Assembly: GCA_001986395.2 (NCBI GenBank)
Contig: MQVO02000006.1
Coordinates: 1,674,001 to 1,738,000, forward strand
Source of the DNA: Irpex lacteus
Lineage: Eukaryota; Basidiomycota; Agaricomycetes; Polyporales; Irpicaceae
Direction: 5' to 3'
Length of the DNA: 64,000 nt
Each line of letters opens with the position of its first letter. The stretch's first letter is position 1. Shown in pieces: positions 37,013-49,600 of this stretch. The notes under the pieces were generated by a model. The model searched no databases and was not told the origin of the DNA. It was given only the letters and a program-made list of their open reading frames with translations. A program made the position numbers and the translations under genes.

Positions 37013-37807
37013 CTCTTGCTTTATCTCTCTAGACGAGCAACTTGCCAATACGATTCAACGTTCTGTGCGCTCTGTTGAGGATCAAGGCCATAACTGGCTC
37101 AGTAGTCCAGACATCCCCATTGACTTTGACGCATGAGTTCATGGCCAGTTGGTGTCTAATGCACAAGCAGGATTCAACAATATTTGATTATTTGATTCAT
37201 ACAATATTACCATCTAGCTGGTATTGTATTATATTCTATCAGTCTCTGGCTCGATTATATGCCTCCATTGTTTAATATGCTACTCTACTATGTATATGCC
37301 CTTTATGTCTATGCTCATCCTTATTATTGTTATCCAATCAATCCTGTTTGCCTGGATGCTGTAGATGGCCATCGCAAACGTCAGTGACGGTCATGAACAG
37401 AGGACCTCGCGCCGTTGAAATGCGAGTCTGAGATCTGTCGTCTCTGGGTGCACCGTAAACCAGTGAGCCAATGTAGATTTCTGCTCCCGAAGAGTCAACA
37501 CACCAGGCTAGCACACCTCGTACGCACTTTCGTTACATGCGGCACGCGACACACTCAAGAGTCCTGCCGTTAGACAGTGTTCCGTCGCGGGTTTCCGCAA
37601 GATCCTGACTTTGTTCGTCGATCAGCTCCAGAGATACAGCAGACGTCGATAGATGCGCCATCTTTTGATGCCATTTGTTCAGTGCTGTAGGGATGCCCAC
37701 GGTGTCTGTCTCTCATTGCAGACGCACTTTGAACTGTAAATACATCTCATTGCACGACTTTCTAAAACAACCACCACAGACTCCTCGCCTATTCCTACGT
37801 CCTATTC

Positions 37808-39560
37808 CTACTGTTCCATTGGAATAACGTCGACAGGGTTATTCTCTTTGGGAACAATGACACCAGCAACTATGTCTACACTCTCCTCTGCAGCGTCGAC
37901 CACCACACCAACGATACCTGCTAAGAGATCTGTTGCTAAACCAGATCCTACCTGACCCAACACCTGGCCCTCAGTCGGCGTAACTTCGCGATTCAAAGGG
38001 TGCTAGTGGATACAAACGTGGGTAAGTTAATGTTCTTCACTGTGACGCGGATCTAGCAACTCACCCTCGCATTGGACCTAGACAAGAGTTTTGTAGCAGC
38101 AATGAGACAGAATCTGGTGTCAACAAGCTTAGGTCTGTTATTCTTGCGTCGGCGAACAACCACATCGACGAACAACTCCGCCTCAATCAAGTCACTGACT
38201 TCGAACAACAAAGAGGTAGCATTGCAAAACTGACCATCAAGACCACATTTTTTCAACGCAATATTGCACGTCGGAATCCACTCTGCCTTCACCCGGGTAG
38301 CCCACCCTCCGGATCATCACCCACACATAGAGTAGATGTAGGTGGTGCCTGCCCGCTCTGAATCTTCATCGTCTAGTAAGTATGATATTGCACAGTAACA
38401 GGTGAATCGCTGACCTTTGTAAACAGCTGCTGTTGAAGCCGGATGTGGCCAGCGTTCTGAGGGGCTGTCTGGCCTCTGACCGCATAGGCCACATACGCAC
38501 GAAGGCTGTTGAGAGCATGTGCCTGTGACAGAAACACTGCGCCACGGTTTGGATCATCGAGCTCCACCATGCGATGAGCAGCAATGGCAGAGTCCTCGGG
38601 TTTAGGACAGAGGATGAAGGTGGGTAAAGCATACACGTCTAGATGGTTGATATTACTTACCCCTTCCACGAACTTAAAGGGCTCAAGCATGCATAACATA
38701 CGAGGCCATAGAGCAGCAGCTGGACCGGGACACGACTGCCTCCTGGGTGCCGATAGAAGAGCTGTTTCCCTTTTGTGGGCACTGAGTTGTTGATGTTGCC
38801 AACATATGCCCAAGCTTCGAGATCATCGGCCTCAGTTGGCATAGGGGGGGATGTGCACCTTGTCTGGGAGGACACAGCATACGTATGTCCCCAGGCCACA
38901 GCAGTCTGACTTTGGAACTGTTATCTGTATAAAAGAACAGTAAGCCTACGTCAAAAAATTGTTCTTGAATAACGTACCCTTCACAATTTGAGACATAGTC
39001 GCTGGGTGTGTGTTCGTCTGTAGCAAAAGCCCACGTTAATGTCTTGTCCAAAGCTTTGTACTCCTGGGCAGGAAAAATAGTGGCCCCAGCACATGGTGTT
39101 CCGACCTCACTTTCTGTTCTAAGTTCGTGGTTCACCCTTGGCAAATTCGATATATTTTCTGATATTATATTCTAGGCCTTTAGCGAACGCTCACTTCCAG
39201 CTAGATGCTGCCTGACGCTCTGCGTCACCCTCAACCGGTGACACACGGTCGGGAGATCTTTGCCTGCCGACGGACGCGGCCCCGACACTGTTCAGCGGAT
39301 AATCAGCAATGATTCTTCCTCTGTGAAGGTACCGATCACACCAAGCATTCGAAAGCAATTGTAATTAACCCAAACACAGGCTGGTGCGCCAACAACCCCA
39401 AGTTTGGATGCTTCGCTGACCGCTCTGGAAAGCAATGCTATCCACTGCTTACCAATCTCTGTGCTGTGTATCCGAAATCCAAGGGGTCGACGCACAATCC
39501 GAGCAACATCACCGAAACCTTGCGTTCGCAGTTACTCTCAATAACTGTAGCAGAACCGTG
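37808..39560 (-). CDS. Uncharacterised multi-exon gene, approximate limits
   Basis: I do not recognise the product. Coding exons on the minus strand include 'SEASKLGVVGAPACVWVNYN' (about 39.4 kb), 'LDKTLTWAFATDEHTPSDYV' (39.0 kb), 'NSSKVRLLWPGDIRML', 'DDLEAWAYVGNINNSVP', 'GVSNINHLDVYALPTFILCP', 'HALNSLRAYVAYAVRGQTA' (38.5 kb), 'VKAEWIPTCNIALKKCG' (38.25 kb) and a last exon ending 'VIVPKENNPVDVIPMEQ' at 37808. Introns of about 50-60 nt with GT..AG ends separate them. The true start is upstream of 39.15 kb and not resolved. No known domain or signal peptide is seen. It belongs to the island of unknown genes that continues to 57 kb. Confidence 0.45.
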
Positions 39561-39731
39561 TAACAAACATGTCTTTTCTCACATGTGCGAGCACTATCCC
39601 TTAAATTTATAACACCATGCTGACATGAGAGCCTCGGGCACCCGCATGAGTGGTCTGGCCACAGTCAGTGAAGCTACGCCCAGGACAAAGAACAACCGTA
39701 CAGTGCCCAAATACGGACATCCGCTCAGAAT

Positions 39732-41022
39732 ATGTTATTCAACTCGGCCCAACTGGAAACTGATTCCCACGCCACACTGGTCATGGCTTTGATTGTTTAC
39801 GCTGGCTACCGCAATGCTACTGTATTTGGGTGGAACTTGACAGGTGAGCATTCGCTATACGTTGTAGTGTACCTTTGCTTACATGTGTTTCAACGCTGAC
39901 TGCCCCACTTCTTAGTGACTTCGAAGTCAAAATTGCTATCTACGCCTACGAAGATTACTCACACAAACCCCTATACACGATTTGCGTCCGTCATAGGGCT
40001 CATATGTTGAAGACTTTATGTCGCATTGGTAAGGACTGGTCTGGGCCTCTCCGATGTAATAATGTCCGGTGCGACCCACAGCAAGGACATGAACATTACA
40101 AAGGTGAGTACGTCCTTGCAATTTTTGGGTAAACCTCAGGTCATAACGATATAACAGACCTCTAGTTTGTATAAATATCAGTCGTCATCCATAGGTACTC
40201 GCCAGACAAAACTACCTGTCTTTGTCTATCACCGAGGCTCTTCTCACGCTCTTGCCTCTTCGTTGTTCATGGCACCTGAGACCCTCAAGACTGCGAGGTA
40301 AGTTTGCCCTTCACATTATTACCAATACCTGTATGTCTGACCATGTACACTCGGAACCACCCGTAACGGTGCTGTTAAGCGCGACGCTCCAGCAGACAGT
40401 ACTGTTGAAGAAAGTCCCCCAAAGAAACAGAAGCCGGACCACTTGGCGGACAATGACAACTCTAACACTGAAAGGTATCTATTCCTCTTCGTGATTTTGC
40501 AGTCAAAAACAATCACTTACAATGCCCACACAGTGATGTCGTAGAAACGACAGGGGCCGAGCATCTCACGCCGGCTGTGGTCCCCAAGCTGAAGTTCATT
40601 AAGGACATCAGGTACCAGTACGACGACTGTGGTTACATTCCTGAGGACTTCATACGGTGCGCTCATGCAGTTGGTGTTGGATAAATTGATTGGGTCACTA
40701 ATGCACAGCTTTTCTTTGTCCAGTGCCCGACTTGTCGACAATTCGAGAGTGGTCAAGAACGACCTTGGCTACTATGACATCACAGACCTGCTGAACAACC
40801 CGGGCCTTCGTACTCACTGGCACAGGAACAGAAAGCTCTTGCGCGTCAATGACAAGAAGGCTGTCCTGTGCCTGGTCGTCTGTGTACTCACTGTACCTTT
40901 CTCCAACAATGATGACACTGGTACGCCTGCCAGGCAATGGTTCCGCTTCCATACGCTTTGTAAAGTCAACCAGCTTGCTATGCATAAGCCGGTGTATGGA
41001 ACACAGAGTTACGATTCCTGAG
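39732..41022 (+). CDS. Uncharacterised gene, structure uncertain, possibly degraded
   Basis: Plus-strand frames with protein character: 'DFEVKIAIYAYEDYSHKPLY' and 'RCNNVRCDPQQGHEHY' (39.9-40.1 kb), 'TKLPVFVYHRGSSHALASSL' (40.2 kb), 'TPAVVPKLKFIKDIRYQYDD' (40.6 kb), and 'ARLVDNSRVVKNDLGYYDIT' with 'DLLNNPGLRTHWHRNRKLL' (40.75-41.0 kb). They are separated by plausible introns, but I could not connect the first two exons without breaking frame, so this may be a decayed gene or the start may be wrong. A CxxxxC segment (RCNNVRC) is the only motif-like element. The 3' end meets the inverted copy of the 80-bp motif at 41008. Confidence 0.4.
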
Positions 41023-41089
41023 GGACGAAGAATCGTTTCAGTGCGCGCCAGCGCATTGTGCGCTTCGCGAGATGCAACGCGATGCGTCC
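41008..41089 (-). repeat. Inverted copy of the dispersed 80-bp motif
   Basis: The reverse complement matches 36929-37012 in its key blocks (CAGGAATCGT, GAA-CGATTCTTC-like, GCGCACTG, TTGCATCTCGCG). The two copies face each other across about 4 kb that holds two of the unknown genes. Confidence 0.6.
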
Positions 41090-41215
41090 CCTATGCGTGG
41101 GAATATTCCTCTCAATACAAACTTTGTTTTCCCGTTCGACGTTTCTTATCGTCTCTTTCACACCTTTGTTACCTGCTGTTCATACTGTTACCCTTTATCT
41201 TGTTCATTCGTCCTC

Positions 41216-42357
41216 ATGTCTGATCCTCTATCAATTGTCTCTGTCACATCTATTGATCCTATTGCATGGCACATTCTCTCTTGTCTTTGTGTGCCAGACT
41301 TTTACAGTGTTTCTCGTGTCAACCGCCATTTTTATTACCTAGCTCATGGTTGCGTTCCCCGTCGGTTTCGCATTAACAATCGCCTCGAGTATTTTTTTGA
41401 CGATCCCATAAGCTTCCGCATTCTGCAGTCGCAAACCGGGGCTGTCATTTCTGGTTCATTTGCACTTCAGTTTTTCACTTTAGAACATTGGCCCAACTCC
41501 GACTTGGATTTGTACGTCTCTGTGGACGGAGGGGAGGCTGTTGGCCTTTGGTTGCAGGTCCACGGCTACCAGTTTGCCCCTCAAGGGCCACGTCTCGATC
41601 CTACGACTGGCCACGTTGCTGTCCCCGGTCAGCCCTTGGACTTTATCACCGCCATCCGCACGCGGGCAAGTGCACATTTACCGGATAACTTCTACGTTCA
41701 CGGAGTGGTGGGAGTGTTTGATTTTTTACGGGAGGTGCAGGGTACGATTCGAAAGGTTCAGTTGATTGCGGTGTATCGTTCACCGGTTGAAACTGTCCTT
41801 AACTTTCACTCCAGTGCGTTACAAGTGGATGCTGGTTGGTGCTTTACTGATTTATTGCTTTTCAAGCCTGCGTGATGAACTTCGTCACATTCGAGAAGGC
41901 GTATTGTCTCTATCCAAAAGCTACTCTCGACCGGTTCTTCAATCTTATTCTCAAGCCCGAGACCCCGACCCTATACACCGCTATACGCAAGTACGCACGT
42001 CGGGGCTGGGTTCCCTTTCGGCTGCTTTCGGAGACCCTGGGTGTTGTATTCCGAGATCGCGATATACGTTGGGTGGAGGACAAACACAGCCTCGTCGTTC
42101 CTTTGCCAAAACTCCCTGACGTCAATGTCTGGCCCCCTTACTACTCGCCGCTGTCGATTACGACCTGGTCTGTATCGCTACTTCCATTCGTACATCATCG
42201 AGTCAACCTTCTCGTACTCTACAAGGATCCTGCTATCTACCCATTGGCTGCCGCTGCAAATATCGTCAGTATCAAGTTGGACCGGTTTTGTCTCGAACTT
42301 TGGGACGTCGATGAGTTTGACGGTGGTCAACGTACACTGGCAGGAAACGACAAGTGA
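41216..42357 (+). CDS. F-box-like / nucleotidyltransferase-fold protein, lineage-restricted family
   Basis: Two exons. Exon 1 starts at 41216 (MSDPLSIVSVTSIDPIAWHI) with an F-box-like helix region 'ILSCLCVPDFYSVSRVNRHF'. The core 'GAVISGSFALQFFTLEHW' followed by 'PNSDLDLYV' matches the minimal nucleotidyltransferase signature (hG[GS], about 14 residues, DhDh). A GTGCGT donor at 41813 joins to 'CVMNFVTFEKAYCLYPKAT', giving 'FHSTCVMN', a junction I recall from a repeated agaricomycete family. Exon 2 ends at TGA 42355-42357. About 360 residues. Both metal-binding aspartates of the signature are present, but activity and substrate are unknown. The F-box label is weak. Confidence 0.65.
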
Positions 42358-42567
42358 GTGTTCCTATGGTTGGCGGCAGTGTCAACTTCGTTGTCTTACT
42401 CGTCGTTAAGCAATACGCAGTTGCTTGTCAAGAAAACGTTGGAGTGGTTGCGGACGGATCCTTTCAGTCATCCCCTTCGTATCATGGTTGTATAGCGTGT
42501 AAGCGACTGCTAATGAGAGTTACGATTGGAAGCCGTGCGACACATTTAATGTACATGTTGTGCGTAA

Positions 42568-45560
42568 CTACGGAGACGAGACGGCTGGAAGTTGACGAGG
42601 AAGTACAGGCGCGCGACCGGAATGTCTGATGAATGATTGAAGGTAAAAAAAGACGACCGACTCTTCGAGCATGTCGAGGTTCTGCGCCTCCCCGCTCTCG
42701 TAAGTGTATAGCGGCGTTTGAAGCTCGGCGGGGAAGTTGGGCCAGTCTTGCATGAGTCGACGTAAAGCTTCAAGACGATGTAGTCGGTTTGCAGTCGCCT
42801 CCGAACCTAGGTACTGGCCGTCGGGGGTGGGTTCATCGCATCCAAGACGTGATCGTTGAAGAACGTTTTTCGTAGCATCTCGTTTCTGCGTACCTCGATG
42901 TCGTAGGCTTCGTGTCCTTCGCGTCTGACGATAATTCTGTCCATGGCCGTGAGATCCAGGTGGAAATTAAGCTCGCAGAGCTCCCAGGTCACCTCGTTGC
43001 ATAACTGGACTGTAACTTCCGCTTCGGTGATCGTCTTGTCGCGCCAGACGGCATCAATTGTCTTGAGCTCGGTACAGGTCAGTCCTGATTTGCTCTCGAG
43101 GTGCTCTAGTACTTTGTTGTCTTTACTAGAGTGCGCCGTCGCTCCGTACGAAAGGTAGGTTCGCCAGTTGTGGCCAGAGAACTGCTTTCGACGAGAGTTG
43201 TCTTGTGACATGGACAACCAGTGCGTACGCATCTTAAGCCAGTTGACCACGTATTTCGCTCGTATTTCTTCTTTGGCGGGGGAGACGAGGAGGTTTGCGT
43301 CGGGAAGGTAATAGCCCCATGGCAGCTTGGATTTGTTGCTCGGTTTCGACGTGTGCATCAGTTGTATCTTCCAGAGCGCGCATGCGCCAGGAACGCATTC
43401 GTGATCTACCTGTATAAATTTATTCCTTCCATCTCGTGGCTTAGCTTGCTTATTGTCTGATAGACACGTTAGGTCAGTGTAACGTCCCACGTGCGATGAA
43501 CTTACAAGGTTGTACTCGGTTTGTACCGACCTTCTCCGACCGAAGAGCTCCCGGCGAGTTGCTAATTTGCTCCGATCGTTGTTGGGAGCTGCTCGTCGAT
43601 GACGATGTACGGACCCCGCATTCGGCTTCGCCGAAGTCCTCCGGGAGTGGTACGGCTTCGATGTCAGCGTATACATGACCCTTGCGATAGATCGTTTCCA
43701 GTTGTCTGAGACCTGGAGTTCCGGTGTAGATGACGTCGTTGGGCTTGTGTTCGGCAGTTGGTATGTTCACGGCGGGCGTGATATCGACGATGTTGATGAC
43801 ATATCGGCAGGACTTGACGAAGGTGCTCACTTGACGCATGTACCACACAGGTATCCCGACGTGTGCTAGCTTCGCGGCCACGGATCCGTCGGTCGTGAAA
43901 CATCCAATGAGATCCTTGGGCACAGCGGCAGGATGGACTGAAAATTCGCTGAAGCAATCGTGCCAGAAGAGCCACGCGAGAGACATGCAGTAGTGGCGTT
44001 CCACGCACGTTAACTGCTTGAGAAGATCGCGTCGGGTTGCCGGATGCGAGAGACGTTCGCACGCGTGTCTGGCTCCGACGATTAACCACCGAAGTTGCTG
44101 CGAGTGTTCGTGGTTGGCCTCGTACTCCACTAACTCACCGAACAAATATTCGACGGCCTCTTCGATAGCCGTTACTCGCGCGGGGGCGAGGACACATAGC
44201 TGTGCGACGCCGGCGGGTGTAACGGGAATGTAGTCGCCGTCGTCTGGTATGAGCCACAGCTCGGGACGTCGAATTGGGTGGGAAGGTCGTGGGACGCATG
44301 ATAAGTAACATACGAGGGGGCTGTCACAGAATATTTGTGGGTGATGCAAAGGATCTTCCTTGCCGTATTTCCCGTCGACTTTCATGGACACTGACATACG
44401 ACTGGAGGGCGGTTCGGGGATAAAGGTCGAATTTGGCGAGGTAATGATGTACTTGTCGCCATACGCCGTGGCTGCTACCAGTGCGTCGCTCCACTTCACT
44501 GTTCGTTTTACGTTGAGTTAATGATTGAACATAGCACTGCTCTATTAGTTACGTACACGAACTTGCGTCCACCTCTGTACCTTTTCTAACCTGTTCGATG
44601 CACTTCATAGTCGTGCTTTGTGCTTGTACGATTAGTTACCGTCTCTGCTATGTACGCGACGTACTCACGATATGTCTCGGTTACTTAATAGCTGTGAGTT
44701 TGAAGAGAGTCGTTTTGAAGAGAGTCGTGATCGATGAGGTTTTGCCGTACCGCAGTTGTTGTGTGACGCAGGTCGAGATAAATACGTTGCCGTGAGTATC
44801 GTAGATTGCAAGGGCGGAAGCTTGCGTGATGTTTAAGAGGTAGTGTGCGATGATATGATGGCGAGTCTGCTTGCAGTCTGGGGGTGCTACGGTCGCAGTT
44901 CCTGGGTGTCATCGAACAAGCTGGGCGTGTATATTTGCGCACCTGGATCCTCAGTGCAAACACTACGGTTAACCCTCTCCTCTGCTGCGCTCTGCTACTT
45001 CGTAAGCCTCTTCGACAGGCACGTTCCGGTGCGTCCGGCAATCAAACGGTCAATGGTAGACGGTTTGAGAGTCTTGGAGATGCAGGCCAACAGAGGCGTG
45101 CAGTCGTGTGTTTTCTTGGACAATTCTGTACCTAGGCATTCCCACATAAGTCAGACACTTGTCGTATCGGTACGTTCGCAGGTACTCACTTTCAGAGCTG
45201 CTAACGATCCGGTCTTGTCGAGTTGCTAGGAAAGAAGGTGGCAAGAAGACGAAACTTGCAGCGTATGATGATAGACAGGAGAAAAGATGGCTGTTCGAAC
45301 GAGCGCCCGTATCGTCGGATGCATAGATCGGCGCTTCGTACTCAGCTCTTTCCAGTTCGTCGAACCCACATGTGAGTTTCCCGTCTCCTGCCATTCGTTC
45401 ACTTGGTCGTCGTTCTGACAACTTGCCCGCCTTAGTTATTGGCTGTACTCCTTTATCCTTACTATGCGCGCCTCTGTTGGCCCGTCTCCTCAAGTCCCAT
45501 CGAGCCGTCTGTCGTGACCGCTGATGGTGTTCGAAGTCGCCGTTGCCACTTATTGACGAA
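42568..45560 (-). CDS. Uncharacterised 'GIPVW' family gene, multi-exon, with a probable 3' frameshift
   Basis: I do not know its function. From 5' to 3' on the minus strand: a basic N-terminal exon ('GVQPITKAGKLSERRPSERM', 45.4 kb), 'ASALAIYDTHGNVFISTCV' (44.8 kb), a large exon entered at about 44498 ('WSDALVAATAYGDKYIITSP', 'SPLVCYLSCVPRPSHPIRRP', 'YIPVTPAGVAQLCVLAPARV', 'HYCMSLAWLFWHDCF', 'AAKLAHVGIPVWYMRQVSTF'), then after an intron near 43.47 kb 'DGRNKFIQVDHECVPGACA' and 'LNFHLDLTAMDRIIVRREGH'. Near 42835 the frame must shift by one to continue as 'DGQYLGSEATANRLHRLEAL' to the stop at 42568. The start is unresolved. Roughly 850 residues. From memory, GIPVW proteins are multicopy in agaricomycetes. 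Confidence 0.5.
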
Positions 45561-46072
45561 GTAAGCGTGAAGGTATGCGTGCACTACCTTTTGTGTCGTG
45601 GCTGAAGCTTGTACTCATCTTGTGACTGCACCTGTGGCAGACCTCGAGGCCATCAAGCTGCTGCAACCTCTGGAGTGGTCGATATGACGTGTCGCTTGGT
45701 CTGTCGAGCCCCGGAACGTCTGTTTACGAAGGCATAGGGTTTATTCGGGGTATTGGGCCCTTTTCATATTGGTGCGTGCCGCGTCTTATCAAGACTATCG
45801 AGATTGACCGACGTTGTGCATAATCATATATCAATTCCGTCGGGGTGGGGGCGGTCAATGGTCATGCGCCCTCTTAAGTTTTCAAGACCTATCATTGGCC
45901 GTTATAGCATTCCGTATCGTCAACGTTTTCCTTCCCGATGTCGCGCCCCGTCGGAACATATGTTTCGATCGACAAGCTTTTGTTCATTCGATCGTACCCC
46001 CGTTTCTATTGGACGCGGTGCATTGCGTGCGATGGTTTGAGGACGGCACCAGGCACAACAGGTCCTCCCTTC

Positions 46073-46375
46073 ATGGATGGCGATTCGTATGCCTTGTCCG
46101 AGGCGGATGACTTAAATACCGCCCGCCCCTGGCGTGAGTTTCCGTATTCTCTACGCACTCCTCCTCTCCTGCATTCTCTTGACGCGTCATGCCACCCAGG
46201 GTTCGTAACCATTTCCACCATCCGTCGTCGATTTCGCACCCGTCCTTTGCATCATACCTCATACTTGGCCGGTCATAGTGCGCCTCTATTGGCCCACTTC
46301 ATCAAGCACATGTCAGACGTCTCTGTTGACCTCTGCCTGTTATCGTTGTCCTACCGGTCACACCTATCACCATAG
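46073..46375 (+). other. Possible 5' exon of the following large gene
   Basis: A frame starting at ATG 46073 (MDGDSYALSEADDLNTARPW) looks coding and precedes the large gene on the same strand. It ends in a TAG immediately before a GTAAGT, so I could not splice it cleanly to the next exon. The interval 46376-46650 holds a nested hairpin. Confidence 0.35.
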
Positions 46376-46432
46376 GTAAGTTCGATACATCGATATGGAC
46401 GCGATTGGGTATTGGTAATCATGCTTAATCAA

Positions 46433-46475
46433 AATCATGGACAGGCGCCGTCTATATCGGCGCCTGTCCATGATT
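46433..46475. repeat. Perfect 18-bp inverted repeat with 7-nt loop
   Basis: The arms 46433-46450 and 46458-46475 (AATCATGGACAGGCGCCG and its complement) flank TCTATAT. A second 9-bp pair (TGGTAATCA at 46413-46421 and TGATTACCA at 46487-46495) encloses it, giving a nested hairpin. It lies in or near the 5' end of the large gene. Confidence 0.95.
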
Positions 46476-46652
46476 CCCTCAAATCTTGATTACCATTCCT
46501 GTCTATCGTTCGTCTCCCGTCCCGTCTTGTATGGTCCGTTCAGAGATAACCTACTGATCCGTGTTTCTACAGGTTTTTTTATGTTTTCTTTTTTCTATGG
46601 CATCGGTCTTCGGTCTCGATTTTGCGCGGTATTATACTAACCAAGTTACTTA

Positions 46653-49600
46653 GATCGAATTGCCAGAGGCGTACCCTGCTGTTGTACCGGCAGATTCACC
46701 GGTCCTTAAAGACCTTTATGCTGTTCCCATCGCGGACAGGCCTCTGTTGCTTCCAACTATCTATGAGTATCGCCCTGAACACCCTTACCATCGTCTCCGT
46801 CCGAAGGACCGCAAGACTTACGTTTATCTCGTCGACCCCACACCGAAGGGCAAGGCCTTATACTCGGGCATCGCAGACGCCATGAAAGTGCCTGCAGGCC
46901 CTATTGCCGGTACGTATAATACGTGTGTGGCCTCGGTACTGGCTAATTTTGTATACAGGCCTGAAGGGTCTGCTACAGATCTTGCCCGGGGACACTGTGT
47001 TCGCTCGCAGCATCTATGCGGCCGGAGATCCACTTGAAGACTCTCTACAGATACTCGGCGGCGTTAGGTACGTTTCTATTTGCACGTTTCACATCGGCGC
47101 TTTAATCGGGTATGTGCAGGCTGGCCAAAGAGGCGGTCGTTTATATGGACGCCCTCAAAGCAGCTGGTTACTCCGCAGACGACGTCATTAGCATGGTCTC
47201 TGAGGTCAAACGAGTCCGTGAGGCCATGCTCGGCTCTCGTGCGGATCGTCAGCTCAACAGCGGACGTGCAGACTTCGAACGCCATAGTCGCGCCCGTCCA
47301 CTGAAGAACGCCCCGCGGTGCTATGGACTGAATAATATGGTGCAGCAGCCCCGCCGGGTGGAAAGTACACCTGCGACCTTGAAGACGTTTGACGACGAGC
47401 ATGACGAGTACCAGGAGCGTACCCACGAGTTTCTCTGCGTACGTGTGCATCTAGTTCGGGCGAATCTCATTATACTTAGTCTATTGATCTCCCTAGGCGA
47501 CCACAAAGTTCGCAAGCGTTGCATGGAGGTTGCAAGGCCCTGCGGATCTTGTGCAGGCGAGTGAAGACTACGCGGAACAGGTCAATACGCCGAGGTTGGG
47601 AGACGACAGTAATCACTTTTGGGGTCCGCAGCAACTTAATTGTGCATCGGCGCAAAAGATGAACGCGGGTATGTCGCTGTCTATCGGTCGTCTATTTCAT
47701 CTCATCGGCTTCGAACAGAGTACAAACTCGACTCGGAGATGGGACCATTCGGTGGAGAACACGAAGATGATAATGACTTCACCTCTGGCCATTCTAACGC
47801 TTTTGGCCTTTCTGATCTCCCGGAGGAAGGCGGTTGCGAGCCTGGTCGCTTGCACTTTGTGGGTATCGGTGTTTGGTGGGAGCTCGAGTATCTCTCGCAA
47901 CTCTTCTTCTCTGGGTTGCTACGTCACGGCGGGACCGCTCCTTTGGTGCCACCTGACTGGGACCTCGCCGGGTGGGAAATTCGCATGTTACTGATTAGCT
48001 ATCCGTCCACAGCCTCTATGACCGGAGAAGCCAAGCATCCGCTCGCATCCATTCCCTACGAAACGCAGCCCTTCCATATAACCCCCGAGATGACAGGAGC
48101 ACCTGCGTGGCCCGGTAACGGTGGACTTTGGACAAATTACTGCACGTACGCTCAGGATGCTTGGGTCGGCATGACACCTCGTGCGCACCTGAATTACCTA
48201 GCCCGCTCATTGTACCAGTATTCCCATTGGGTTATGCAACAAGTTCCGGCGTATTACGGCGTTGAGATCGACGCGGACGCGTTCCTTGACGCTTTCAGTC
48301 TGGTGCTTGCTGGTGAACGTGTGCATGCGGATCCGTGGCCTTTTGCGCCGAACAAAGATGTCCGACGTCCGTTCTCGGATAGACACAAGAAAGTACAGGA
48401 CGAATTACTTATTAAGCAATACAATCGTCTTATGCAGGGTATTCCGTTGGTTCAACGGAACGTGTACTCCGGCTGGGATGTGACCAGGCGAGACTTTGGT
48501 TTTCGCCCGGACAGTACGTACCTCATCGAGTATGCTTCAGATCGCTTACAAATTGTGGTGCCTTTTCATAGAACGAAGTGCTGCCTCAAAGGGTAAACGT
48601 AGGGTTGATGTGGTCGACGGCGATGAAAGCGTCACGGCTAAGCGTAAGTGTCGTGTTTATTATATTTCACCAAGTGTCGCTAATATTATACAGGTATACG
48701 CACCAACGAGTTACTGGTGTCGCATGTTCATTCGCAACTCGCACGAGATTTCCCCATGGCGAACCAACAGCTCACTTACTTGTCGTCCTTTCCTGCCATG
48801 TTGCCCACAGGCTCTCAGCCGCCTTGTGACACCCGAAGGTCTGAGCGCCTTAGGAGTATACTCGTCGACTTTGACGACGACGACGTACAGGAGGGGCGAA
48901 GCCCTTCCCAGCCTCTCCTTCCGCCACACGACACTGGGTCTTCGCCTTCGCCGTCTCGACTCTCTCGTATTGCTCAGAACCCATACGAAGACGGGTGCGT
49001 ACAAGTCTCTTATAACGTCCCGACCATTCTATTATGTCTTACACACATTGTGTGTCTTTAGCAACGAGGTCGAAAGAGAAGACTGTGACGCTATCGTCCA
49101 AGGACTTTCCCCCCGTACTGTTCCCTTTGCTTCATCTGAACGTTCCTCTGTCCCTCCGCGGCCGGTCGCTCAGACGTCATGTGCACCTGCTTCGCCGGCA
49201 TCGTCTGACACTTCTCGCACTCTTCGTCGAGAACCGTGTTCGCGCGAAGGTTCAGACGAGCCCGCGTCTCTCGTCCACGACGCGTTAATGCAGTCTGTTT
49301 GCACGACGGGAAACGAATGTTCGCCGGGAGGTGCGAATGAACAAGGCAAGGGCTCGTGTTATGATCAACTTACGAGTTTGACTCAATGTATTTCACTAGT
49401 AGGTACCGTCTCGTCTGATGACTTGCATTCGAGGGTTTCGATGGAACTTCACCGTGATTTGTACGTATTCGAGAGCCACGGCAATTAAGAGGCGTACTGA
49501 TACTACCTTTCGACGTGTAGTGCTTCGACGCTTGGTTCTTCACGTCTAGAGGATCAAGTGGATGATCTTCTCGTGGTAAGTTGATGTCCCGCATGAATGG

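Larger units (their letters stand above)
35771..37807. other. AT-rich region with small repeats, no gene seen
   Basis: Contains the 40-bp palindrome, a 12-bp tandem repeat and a copy of the dispersed 80-bp motif, listed separately. Composition returns to host-like from about 36.9 kb. Short frames at 37042-37275 show no recognisable protein. Confidence 0.5.
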
